Shown here: piece by piece, positions 55,035 to 64,000 of the stretch
Layout: the number at the start of each line of letters is the position of its first letter
Numbering within the stretch: the stretch's first letter is position 1
Assembly (NCBI GenBank): GCA_023101725.1
Contig: JALJCO010009084.1
Location: forward strand, 89,669 to 153,668
Direction: 5' to 3'
Source: Atherinomorus stipes
Taxonomy: Eukaryota; Chordata; Actinopteri; Atheriniformes; Atherinidae
Length of the DNA: 64,000 nt
Translations under genes and position numbers: made by a program
Notes under the pieces: generated by a model
Seen by the model: the letters and a program-made list of their open reading frames with translations, nothing else
Databases searched by the model: none
What the model was told of the DNA's origin: nothing

Positions 55035-55740
55035 TACCATAATGCTACGTGGAGTAAACACTGCGCCCACAGGAGCATTAAGTAGCAAGAAAACCAGTTA
55101 TTTTCCTCATCTTCCAGTCTGGTCTTTTCGCTCCAGAAGCAACATTACTATGATGCTTAGTAACTGTGCTGCTCTGTCTGGTCTCCACAGTGAAAGCTCC
55201 GACATAAACAGCTGTTACATCCCTGCGGCAGAGGCGAGGTGACGCTTTACCCGCAGTAGTGAAGCAGACACGGACTCTGCTGCAGCTAGAAGAGCCGTGT
55301 GGAGTTTACTGGTGAAGCTGGCAGCAAAAACATTCACGCTAAACAGTTTCCCACAGCTTCTCCCTCTGCTGCCACGTCTCTTCCCTCTCACTGCTGCCCC
55401 CCCCCCCCCCCCCCCCGACTTGTGGGCATTCAGAGTGCAGCACGCCAGCTGATTGGCGTTTGTTTGACCAGCGCTGTATACAGCAGCATGTGTCTGCTCA
55501 ATGAAACAGACATTTTACATCATATTGCTGGGCTTGACAAGAGAAAAATATGAGCCAAATTCACCTGCGCAAACTTCCAGGAAGAGTGTGATTTAAAAAG
55601 GGGATACTGCTTGAATCTGTGTGTACACACAGTTTTATAAATATGCATATTTTTGGTTTTGGGCGTACGTACACTTTTAGTAGAGATCCTAGGCAAAGTT
55701 TTATAAATGAGACCCCAGATCATTGGCAGCATTAAGCAGA
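55035..55740. other. Repeat-like DNA with 20-C run and a MITE end
   Basis: A 20-C run at 55397-55416. GTTTTATAAATGAGACCCC at 55699-55717 resembles a MITE end common in fish. Element borders not resolved. Confidence 0.4.
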
Positions 55741-55744
55741 GGAA

Positions 55745-56080
55745 ACATCTAAGGACATGCAGAAACTGCTACAACTGGGTTCAGAACCGTCCAACGCATT
55801 ATTAATAACCGATAGTGGGGACCTTCGTCTTCCAGGAAGAAATGTGGGGGAAAGGCAGATAAAGTGGTGCAGCATCCTAGTGCCACTGTGGGGGCGGTGT
55901 GATGATCTGGGGTTGCTGCAGTTGCTCAGGTTCAGGTTCAGGTCCAGGTTCAGGTCCAGGTTCAGCAACAGTATGAGCTCAAAGAATGAGGTCAGCTGAT
56001 ACCTGAATATACTGAATGAGCAGGTTATTCCATCAATGATGTTTCTTCCTGATTTTTAATCAACATAAAAACTTTAAGGC
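55745..56080 (+). pseudogene. Tc1-like transposase fragment
   Basis: One frame reads VGGGVMIWGCCSCSGSGSGP, matching the G-G-G-S-x-M-x-W-G-C block, but with a (GGTTCA/GGTCCA)n expansion after it (55925-55965). Next comes ATV-AQRMRSADT followed by IY-MSRLFHQ, seen in a Tc1 subfamily. Stops interrupt it. Confidence 0.6.
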
Positions 56081-56544
56081 AAAGGGACTCCTGATGAAAA
56101 TGACCCATTCAGCCAACTTGGGTGTATTTGCATTTGTTTTATTGCTAATGAATGTTCACTCTCCTCTGCCAGAAAACACATGTATTCAGACCTACTCCAG
56201 GTTGGCTTTCTGATAGATATGCAGTGAAAAGTGGTGTCCGCCTTCGCAGCAGTGGCTGCAATGATCTGAGGCTATTACATGAATTTATTAAGAGAATGAA
56301 ATAGAAAAAAAAAAACTAGTAACAGCAGCTGAAAATATTTTTGAATGCCAGAAGCTGGTGGTTTTTCGGTTGGCACAGGACACAAAGTACTGGATCATTC
56401 TTTGGGCCGACAAGGAGAACGTCCTGCTTCACTACATCTGTTACGTGGTCACCACCGATGCTACTACTTGCTTCACTTTCTTACGTTATTTCCGTTGCTA
56501 GTTTTAAATCAGGTACCCTAAATGGACCAGGGTACAACTGGTTT
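56081..56544. other. Unassigned stretch
   Basis: A 70-residue frame at 56341-56553 has no recognised domain. Confidence 0.35.
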
Positions 56545-56608
56545 TCCCCGTGACCCCAGGGAAGACCCAGAACACGCTGGAGGGACTAATGTACGTCTCT
56601 CGGCTGGC
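56545..56608 (+). mobile_element. RTE/Rex3-like LINE 3' fragment
   Basis: GTGACCCCAGGGAAGACCCA, GAACACGCTGGAGGGACTAA and GTCTCTCGGCTGGCCTGGGA match the typical 3' coding end of this LINE. Confidence 0.65.
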
Positions 56609-57127
56609 CTGGGAATAGGGCAGGGCGATATGGCCAAAAATATTTATCACGATATAAATTAGAAAATTTGGGATAATGATATAACTGATGATATACAAAT
56701 GATGTGCAAAAAATGTGCAAATGAATTCACAGTTTCTTTTCACTTAAACAAGCAGCTGTATTTGATGTGCATTAAAGGTAACTTTTATCAAATCAACAGT
56801 GCAGACGATCCAAGTTCCTCGCTGACAATTTAAGCAAAAAGCATTTCGTGGAAAAGGGATGCATGTAGAGCTGGGCGATATGGGAAAAAGTTGGGAAATT
56901 GTTTGATATCGATATACTGTATATCACAATATAAAATAAATCTATATTTTTGACAATCTTAAATGTTCCCCGTGACTCTTACATGAGATTTAAAAATAGA
57001 GGATTCATTTTATTCATATATACAGTATATTTTCTGTCAAAGCTGAACGTGACATGTAACATTACACAGCTGTGTCAGATTAAACAGGTACACAAACAAC
57101 TCTAAATAAATGATAAAAATCTTAATT
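56609..57127. repeat. Two copies of a GGGCGATATGG-type repeat end
   Basis: GGGCAGGGCGATATGGCCAA (56617) and GAGCTGGGCGATATGGGAAA (56869) are copies of the same fish repeat start, each followed by AT-rich sequence with ATATC motifs. Confidence 0.55.
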
Positions 57128-57575
57128 ATGCTGCCAATCTCTATAGAGCATAGGCAGTATATTGCTCTAGAGCAATATACTGCCTATGCTCTATAGAGCA
57201 TTGGCAACATATTACTATTGTACTGCGTTTATTATGCTGCCAATCTCTATAGAGCATTGGCAGTATATTGCTCTAGAGCAATATACTGCCAATGCTCTAT
57301 AGAGCATTGGCAACATATTACTATTGCTCGTTTATTCCGTATTATTATTATTATTATGCTGCCAATCTCTATAGAGCATTGGCAGTATATTGCTCTAGAG
57401 CAATATACTGCCAATGCTCTATAGAGCATTGGCAACATATTACTATTGCTCGTTTATTCCGTATTATTATTATGCTGCCAATCTCTATAGAGTATTGGCA
57501 GTATATTGCTCTAGAGCAATATACTGCCAATGCTCTATAGAGCATTGGCAACATATTACTATTGCTCCGCGTTTA
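57128..57575. repeat. Palindromic satellite, four units
   Basis: Units start at 57128, 57234, 57356 and 57472 (spacing 106, 122, 116). Each holds a spacerless 60-bp palindrome: 57139-57198, 57245-57304, 57367-57426 and 57483-57542. The left arm begins CTCTATAGAGCATTGGCAGT and the centre is TTGCTCTAGAGCAA. The first three are perfect; the fourth has one mismatch. Units are joined by CATTGGCAACATATTACTAT and a (TTA)n stretch. Confidence 0.95.
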
Positions 57576-57579
57576 TTGT

Positions 57580-57654
57580 GTGAATGCGTTCAGCGCATTC
57601 ACAAGTTAGTTTTCCTGTTTCTCTTTATTGTGTGAATGCGTTCAGCGCATTCAC
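57580..57654 (+). repeat. 52-bp tandem duplication with hairpin
   Basis: GTGAATGCG-ttcag-CGCATTCAC occurs at 57580-57602 and 57632-57654, each followed by AAGTTAGTTTTCCTGTTTCT. Confidence 0.9.
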
Positions 57655-58386
57655 AAGTTAGTTTTCCTGTTTCTCTTTATTCTCCTTTATTCTTCTTCCC
57701 CTAAACTTTGCCTAACTACTCCTTCTAGCCCTTTCAACCCACTTCAACAAATTTGGTATCAAAACATTCAGAAAATTCAGGAATGGTGTGCTATATCTCC
57801 TGGTATTGATAACTTCAACAGTTTTCAAGTTATTGATCATTTATTGATCAATTTTCCCATTCATTTCTATGGGGAAGCCTTCAAATCCTTCAAATCCTTC
57901 AAATCCCTTCAAAAAACTTCAGCTCCTTTCAACCTCTATAACTTCAGCATACTTTCAGCTAGAAACATCATTCAAACTTTTAACGAATCAGCAAAGATTC
58001 AGCTTTTCAGCTATATCTTTTCAACTTCATATCTTCAACCAATTTTGATTTACGCCAGTTTACAAATTGTTCAACTTTTAGATTTTCAGCTTTTTCACTC
58101 CCTTCAGCTCCACTCTACTTCCACTCTAACTTCAAACCCTTCAGCTCCGTTCAGCTTTCATATCTTCAACATAGTTTCAGCTAGAAACACCATTCAAAGC
58201 TTAAAATACTCTTCAGGAGTTGAACAACTACAATCTATATTTTCAGCTTCATATCTTCAACCGATTTTGAGCTATGCTCTCTGGAAAACCATGAAAAATT
58301 GCACTTTTCAGGCCAAAATTTTTCCTCCTCAGGAAAATCTTGAACAAATGGCCATAACTTCTACAGTTAATGTCACAGAAAAATAA
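57628..58386 (+). other. 252-codon open frame with an internal duplication, probably repeat DNA
   Basis: An uninterrupted frame runs from a TTG at 57628; there is no ATG until near its end. It holds two imperfect copies of about 45 residues: one near 57925-58060 (SAPFNLYNFSILSARNIIQT ... YLQPILIYA) and one near 58138-58275 (SAPFSFHIFNIVSARNTIQS ... YLQPILSYA). The DNA is rich in CTTCAA and TTCAGC motifs, and similar text occurs at 63000-63190. The lack of a start codon and the motif-driven composition argue for a repetitive element rather than a protein gene; I know no matching family. Confidence 0.35.
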
Positions 58387-58640
58387 AATTTACATCATTA
58401 CGGAGCTTGACTCCTTGGCTTCGTCAAATTCCCGGGGTCGAAAAACCGTCAGACGCACCGTTTTCGAACTACGCCTCTCGGAATCTTACAAAGTCACCAT
58501 TTTGCCCCTATTAAACTCCATTGTAATCTGGACGAAGAATCCTAAAAGGTCATGTGGATATAACTTGTCATCATGCCAATTGTGTGTACCTTAGGATAAA
58601 ATAAAAGACATCTCTGAGTTCCTCAAAGCCTCGTGGCGCT
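58387..58640 (+). repeat. Continuation of the same dispersed repeat
   Basis: TTACGGAGCTTGACTCCTTG, GGCTTCGTCAAATTCCCGGG and GAAAAACCGTCAGACGCACC look like a repeat present in many teleosts, attached to the 57580-58386 unit. A 74-codon frame overlaps its start. Confidence 0.45.
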
Positions 58641-59004
58641 CACGGTGAAAAAAATTATTTTGATATCTGTTACGGTTTCCTCTCAGTGGACAGTTGTTCG
58701 GGGGGTGGTCTCCAGCATTTTCCTATAGAAAACTGAAGAACAAAGTCTGTGTAACTGTCATCAACTGTCATTCTCTTACACATGCATGTAGCTCCATTGT
58801 CATGACAACCTTTTCATTCATAAATCACATAGAAATACACATGTAGGACTTTTCTAATGTATTTCTTACTACAAACTCATCAGGATTGTCTCTCTATCAT
58901 GTCTTTGTGTCCTCTGGCTGTGTCCTAAACACCAGGATTGTCTCTGTCTGTCCTCTTGTCAACTCCTCTCCTCATAAACTGGATTTAACACCTGTGTGAC
59001 CAAT
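58641..59004. other. Unassigned flank of the large minisatellite
   Basis: Contains two related TC-rich phrases (AGGATTGTCTCTCTATCATG and ACCAGGATTGTCTCTGTCTG). Confidence 0.45.
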
Positions 59005-61745
59005 GATATCAGATGGTACCAGACTGGTATGATACTGGCATGGCACTGGTTCCATACTGGTACCAGACTGTCTATGGCACTGGTGTCAGACTGGTACCAG
59101 ACTGGTATCAGACTGGTACCAGACTGGTATCAGACTAGTATGCCACTGGTATCAGACTGTTTACAGACTGGTGTCAGACTGGTACCAGACTGGTATTTCA
59201 TTTGTTCCATACTGGTACCAAACTGGTATGGCACTGGTATTTGACTGTTAACAGACTGGTACAAAACTGCTATTCCACTGGTATCAGACTGGTACCAGAC
59301 TGGTATAGCGCTGGTACCGGACTGGAGCCAAACTGGTACCAGACTGGTATCAGACTGGTAACTGACTGGAACAAAACTGGTACCAGACTGGTTCCAGACT
59401 GGTATAGCAGTGGTACCAGAATGGAACCAGACTGGTATGCCACTGGCATCAGACTGACACCAAACTGGTATGCCACTGGTACCAGGCTGGTATTTCACTG
59501 GTTCCACACTGGTTCCAGACTAGTATGCCACTGGTCAGTCTGAAACCAGACTGCTATAGCACTGGTACCAGACTGGTATCAGACTGGTACCAAAATGGTA
59601 TGGCACTGGTGTTGGACTGTTAAAAGACTGGTACAAAACTGGTATGCCACTGGTATCAGACTGGTACCAGACTGGTATAGCACTGGTACCAGACTGGAGC
59701 CAAACTGGTATCAGACTGGTAACTGTCTGGAACCAAACTGGTACCAGATTGACACGAGACTGGTATGCCACTGGTACCAGACTGGTATAAAACTGCTTCC
59801 ACACTGGTACCAAATTGGTATGGCACTGCTACCAGACTGGTATGTCATTTTTTCCACACTGGTAACCGACTGGTATAGCACTGGTACCAGAATTGAACCA
59901 TACTGGTATGCCACTGGTATCAGACTGTTAACAGACTAGTATCAGACTGGTATTTCATTTGTTCCATACTCGTACCAAACTGGTATGGCACTGGTATTCG
60001 ACTGTTAACAGACTGGTACAAAACTGCTATTCCACTGGTATCAGACTGGTACCAGACTGGTATAGCGCTGGTACTGGACTGGAGCCAAACTGGTACCAGA
60101 CTGGTATCAGACTGGTAACTGACTGGAACCAAACTGGTACCAGACTGGTATAGCACTGGTACCAGACTGGTACAAAACTGGTATGCCACTGGTACCAGAC
60201 TGGTATAGCACTGGTACCAGACTGGAGCCAAACTGGTACCAGACTGGTATAGCACTGGTACCAGACTGGTACAAAACTGGTATGCCACTGGTACCAGACT
60301 GGTATAGCACTGGTACCAGACTGGAGCCAAACTGGTACCAGACTGGTACCAGACTGGTATCAGACTGGTATAGCAGTGGTACCAGTATGGAACCAGACTG
60401 GTTATGCCACTGGCATCAGACTGACACCAGACTGGTATGCCACTGGCACCAGACTGGTATGGCACTGGTACCAGGCTGGAACCAGACGGGTATGTCACTG
60501 GTATAAGACTGGAACCAGAGTGGTATGCCACTGGTCAGTCTGAAACCAGACTGGTACAGCACTGTTACCAAACTGGTATGCTACTGGTACCAGACTGGTA
60601 TTTCACTGGTTCAATACTGGTACCAGACTGGTATTGCACTGGTACCAGGCTGGAACCAGAATGGTATGCAACTGGTATCAGACTGGAACCAGAGTTGTAT
60701 GCCCATGTTCAGTCTGAAACCAAACTGGTATAGCACTAGTTCCAGACTGGTATTAGACTGGATCCAGACTGGTATGCCACTGGTATAAGACTGGAACCAG
60801 AGTGGTATGCCACTGGTCAGTCTGAAACCAGACTGGTACAGCACTGTTACCAGACTGGTATGCCACTGGTACCAGACTGGTATTTCACTGGTTCCATACT
60901 GGTACCAGACTGGTATTGCACTGGTACCAGGCTGGAACCAGAATGGTATGCAACTGGTATCAGACTGGAACCAGAGTTGTATGCCCATGTTCAGTCTGAA
61001 ACCAAACTGGTATAGCACTGGTTCCAGACTGGTATCAGACTGGAACCAAACTGGTATGGCACTGGTATTAGAGTGTCAACAGACTGGTACAAAACTGGTA
61101 TGCCACTGATATCAGACTGGTACCAGACTGGTATAGCACTGGTACCAGACAGGAACCAAACTGGTTCCAGACTGGTACCAGACTGGTATCAGACTCATAT
61201 AGCAGTGGTACCAGAATTGAACCAGACTGGTATGCCACTGGCATCAGACTAACACCAGACTGGTATGCCACTGGTACCAGACTGGTATTTCACTGGTTCC
61301 ACACTGGTTCCAGACTAGTATGCCACCGGTCAGTCTGAAACCAGACTGGTATAGCAGTGGTACCAGACTGGTATCAGACTGGTACCAAACTGATATGGCA
61401 CTGGTATTGGACTGGTAAAAGACTGGTACAAAACTGGTCTGCCACTGGTATCAGACTGGAACCAGACTGGTATAGCACTGGTACCAGACTGGAGCCAAAC
61501 TGGTATCAGACTGGTAACTGACTGGAACCAAACTGGTACCAGACTGACACCAGACTGGTACGCCACTGGTACCAGACTGGTATAGAATTGGCTGGTATGA
61601 GACTGGCATGGCACTGGTTCCACACAGGTACCAGACTGGTATTTGAAGGGTCCCATACTGGTATGGCACTAGTAACAAACCGGTATGCCACTCGAACCAA
61701 ACTAGTATGCCACTGGCATCACACTTGTATCAGACTGGTATGATA
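59005..61745. repeat. 11-bp minisatellite, 2.7 kb, with higher-order repeats
   Basis: The unit is CTGGTACCAGA with variants CTGGTATGCCA, CTGGTATCAGA, CTGGAACCAAA. As 11 is not a multiple of 3, all three frames on each strand cycle with a 33-bp period, giving frames such as 203 residues (minus, 59920-60531) rich in WYQSGTS; these are not genes. A 282-bp higher-order unit is clear (GGTCAGTCTGAAACC at 60533 and 60815). Confidence 0.97.
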
Positions 61746-61966
61746 ACAAGTATTCAGGACTGTCCTTTTGTCCTCTTTGTTTCTCCTGGTACGTCCTCAA
61801 CACCAGAAATGTGTCTCTCAGTATATTGAAACACCCTTGTAAGCCTCCTTTCTCTCCTCCTTATTCCTCCTCTCCTTCCTCCCTCTGCCATCATCTCTTC
61901 TTTCTCCTCCTTTGGAACCAGAACTGACATACTAACAAAGACAGACGTACAGAAAGAAGGGGATAG

Positions 61967-61969
61967 ATT

Positions 61970-62067
<98 letters not shown>

Positions 62068-62090
62068 CAGACAGACACAGATAGATAGAT
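61967..62090 (+). repeat. (GATA)n microsatellite
   Basis: About 100 bp of pure AGAT repeats (61971-62067), followed by AGACAGACAGACAC and a few more AGAT. Confidence 0.98.
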
Positions 62091-62204
62091 TGATTTATCC
62101 TGCTCAGTTAAACCCATTTCCATTGAAAATGGTGTCCACTTCTTTAAAAGAATCAGAGACAAGTTCATATCTTAGTCATGGTAAATCTGAGAATTACAAA
62201 TGAA

Positions 62205-62775
62205 ACATCTCTAGAAAGATTATTTCCTGCGCTTTCTGATGACATCAAGTCCGACGTCACTTTCAAACCGGAAGTGGGCGGGGCCTCAAAAAGAAACAAA
62301 TAAGTTCATGTATCTCTGTGATGGTAGCTCCGAAAATTATGAAACTGATATCACTAGAAAGGTTGTTTTCTGCTCTTTCTGATGACATCAAGTCCGACGT
62401 CACTTTTAAACCGGAAGTGGGCGGGGCCTCATAAAAAATCATGTATCTCTGTGATGGTAGCTTCGAAAATTATGAAACTAATATCACTAGAAAGGGTATT
62501 TTCTCCTCTTTCAGATGACATCAAGTCCGACGTCACTTTCAAACCGGAAGTGGGCGGGGCCTTAAAAAGAAACAAATAAATTCATGTATCTCTGTGATGG
62601 TAGCTCCGGAAATTATGAAACTGATATCACTACAAAGGTTATTTTCTGCTCTTTGTGATGACATCAAGTCCGACGTCACTTTCAAACCGGAAGTGGGCGG
62701 GGCCTTAAAAAGAAACAAAGAAATTAATGTATCTCGGTGGTGGTAGCTCCAAAAAGATAATATTAGTATCACTAG
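62205..62775. repeat. Satellite of about 143 bp, four units
   Basis: CAAGTCCGACGTCACTTT starts at 62246, 62389, 62522 and 62665 (spacing 143, 133, 143). Each unit also holds CCGGAAGTGGGCGGGGCC and TATCTCTGTGATGGTAGCTC. CGACGTCAC is close to a CRE and GGGCGGGGCC is a GC box, though no expression is implied. Unit 2 lacks about 10 bp (AAAAGAAACA). Confidence 0.95.
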
Positions 62776-63196
62776 AAAGGTTTTTAGATGCTCTTATTGC
62801 CATTTAGTCTTGGTATCAAACTGATCTGGAGGGATTCAATTCAGCTCTGATTAAGCTGTCTTCAGGCTGTTTCCATGCAGTTTTAATGTTACAGTACTTT
62901 TAATGTTGCCTTCAACCTTAAACTGATTTTAGTTCAGGCTTCCATGAGGTCTCTTCAGCCATCTTTTCCTATCTTAAGCTCGTTATACCTTTTTTCAAAG
63001 CACTTTAAAATATTAAAAGCCATTTTAAACGATTTTAAGCAAAATTCAACAATCATTCAACTGTTTGATCCATCTTCAGCTTTGTTTTAACATTATATTT
63101 CGATGTATTCAACTTCTTCAGCCTTATGCTTCAAATTCTTCAACTTCTCCAACTTCTTCAGCCTTATGCTTCAACATCTTCAGCTTATAAGCATTA
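62776..63196. repeat. CTTCAAC/CTTCAGC-rich repeat
   Basis: CAACTTCTTCAGCCTTATGC occurs twice (about 63108 and 63147). Composition resembles that of 57700-58386. Confidence 0.6.
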
Positions 63197-64000
63197 CGGC
63201 GTGTTCAGACCAAGCGCGATTTGGGCGTCAAAATCGCGCCTGACGCCGAAAGTTGGACGCTGTATCATTATAAAGTCCAACGCCTGTTTCCCGGCGTCTT
63301 GACGCCCTCGACGCGGCGGCGTCAAGACGCCGCGTCGAGGGCGTCAAGGCGTTGTGGAGAGAAGAAGGTGAACAATGGCGGATGCAATTGAGAGAGTAGC
63401 TTGGCTTTATTTAATAAATAAAGCTGCAGAACGTCGTCGGAGGGCGTCTCGGCGACGTGTCTGGGTTCACCAGATAATTCAGAGGCGTTCTGAATTCGGT
63501 GAGTTTCACCATTTACTGCAGGAGCTGCGCGCTGATGAGGGTCGCTTCCAGCGCTATTTCAGGCTCTCCCCGGCCCAGTTTGGCGACCTGCTGACCCGCA
63601 TCGGTGCCCGCATCACCTACCAGGACACCAACTACAGGCGCTCGATTTCAGCCGAGGAGCGCCTGTCCATCTGTCTCCGGTTAGTTGATGATTATTAATT
63701 TCTAGGGTTATTATTTTATCCACTGAAAGTGGGCTTCCGACACAGGGAACCACATACGAACAGGATCTAGGACTACACAAGTAGCCTATACCCCATATAA
63801 AAAAAAAAATCCTGAATATTACATACACACGAATATAGCCTATTATATCTAGCAAAATATGTGTATGTGAGATTTTTATTGAAATATCACTGACATTACA
63901 GCAATACAACACATCCTTGTGCTGTAATGTAGTTACATTAAAGCAAAATCATGCATAGCATGTGTGTGTATATATATATATATACACGTATGTATGTGTG
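63197..64000 (+). mobile_element. PIF/Harbinger transposon, 5' part, continues past the window
   Basis: Begins after TTA (63194-63196) with a GC-rich end GGCGTGTTCAGACCAAGCGC. A long palindrome lies at 63301-63345 (arms GACGCCCTCGACGCGGCG). The transposase first exon follows. The rest (63680-64000) reads as intron, with a (TA)n run at 63968-63985. Confidence 0.8.
63375..63679 (+). CDS. Harbinger-type transposase, first exon (partial gene)
   Basis: The frame from ATG at 63375 reads MADAIERVAWLYLINKAAER, RRRASRRRVWVHQIIQRRSE, FGEFHHLLQELRADEGRFQR, YFRLSPAQFGDLLTRIGARI and DTNYRRSISAEERLSICLR. The block RRxWVxxI-xRR-EFGEFHHLLQELRxDExRFxxYFRLS is the N-terminal region of HARBI1-like transposases, ahead of the DDE nuclease domain. 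The frame would run to a stop at 63696, but CTCCG|GTTAGT at 63679 is a likely splice donor just after LSICLR. The DDE exons are outside the window. No defect is visible, so this copy could be young. Confidence 0.85.

Noticed and set aside
59130..61700. Many frames of 60-203 residues rich in WYQTG or YQSGTS
   Set aside because: By-products of the 11-bp minisatellite; no unique sequence or start context.
61932..62168. A 78-residue frame with YLSIYLSI repeats
   Set aside because: It is the translation of the (GATA)n microsatellite.

Overview
The window reads as teleost fish nuclear DNA: there are no operons or bacterial signals, vertebrate-type splice sites are present, tRNA-derived SINEs of the widespread fish types recur, and Tc1-like, hAT, TTAA-target, PIF/Harbinger, L1-like, L2-like, RTE/Rex3-like and Gypsy-like remnants are packed together. 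Assignments rest on translating the sequence by eye and on family knowledge; no database search was run. No intact host gene is present.

The only host-gene signal is two well-conserved exons of a voltage-gated potassium channel beta subunit (KCNAB, Kv-beta, aldo-keto reductase fold) at 3605-3683 and 6341-6426, both on the + strand with good splice sites. The first carries an apparent 1-base deletion, and the roughly 73 residues that should lie between the two exons are not found in the 2.6 kb separating them. It is therefore probably a decayed or rearranged copy, or an assembly problem.

Layout. 1-9 kb: a Tc1 remnant, LINE reverse-transcriptase remnant, MITEs, the two KCNAB exons, a 33-bp minisatellite with telomere-like motifs, a TTAA-flanked element carrying an 18-bp minisatellite, and a tRNA-SINE. 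9-19 kb: a palindromic MITE, an L1-like fragment, two Tc1 remnants (one split by an L2-like LINE) and repeat pairs. 20-23 kb: a hAT-type MITE with a perfect 8-bp target duplication holding a Harbinger-like element (itself holding a SINE) and a Gypsy-like solo LTR. 26-30.4 kb: a Tc1 element holding a second Tc1, which holds a MITE with an 8-bp duplication, a TTAA element, and a minisatellite grown out of the transposase gene. 31-43 kb: minisatellites (two arrays of the same 30-bp unit), a hAT element with perfect duplication, TTAA elements. 44.6-50.1 kb: an L2-like LINE cut by a 4.2-kb L1-like LINE with a 7-bp target duplication. 50.5-54.7 kb: two TTAA elements (one landed exactly in the TTAA of an RTE/Rex3-like tail), a hAT MITE and an LTR-like element. 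55-63 kb: Tc1 remnants, a palindromic satellite with matched changes in both arms, a 252-codon open frame with an internal duplication, a 2.7-kb 11-bp minisatellite and a 143-bp satellite. From 63.2 kb to the edge: the start of a PIF/Harbinger transposase gene.

The most notable signals are the satellite of perfect 60-bp palindromes, the layered insertions whose order can be read from target duplications, recurring TTAA-flanked elements with ends beginning AG, and the unusual density and variety of minisatellites. Nothing here clearly proves a new functional system.
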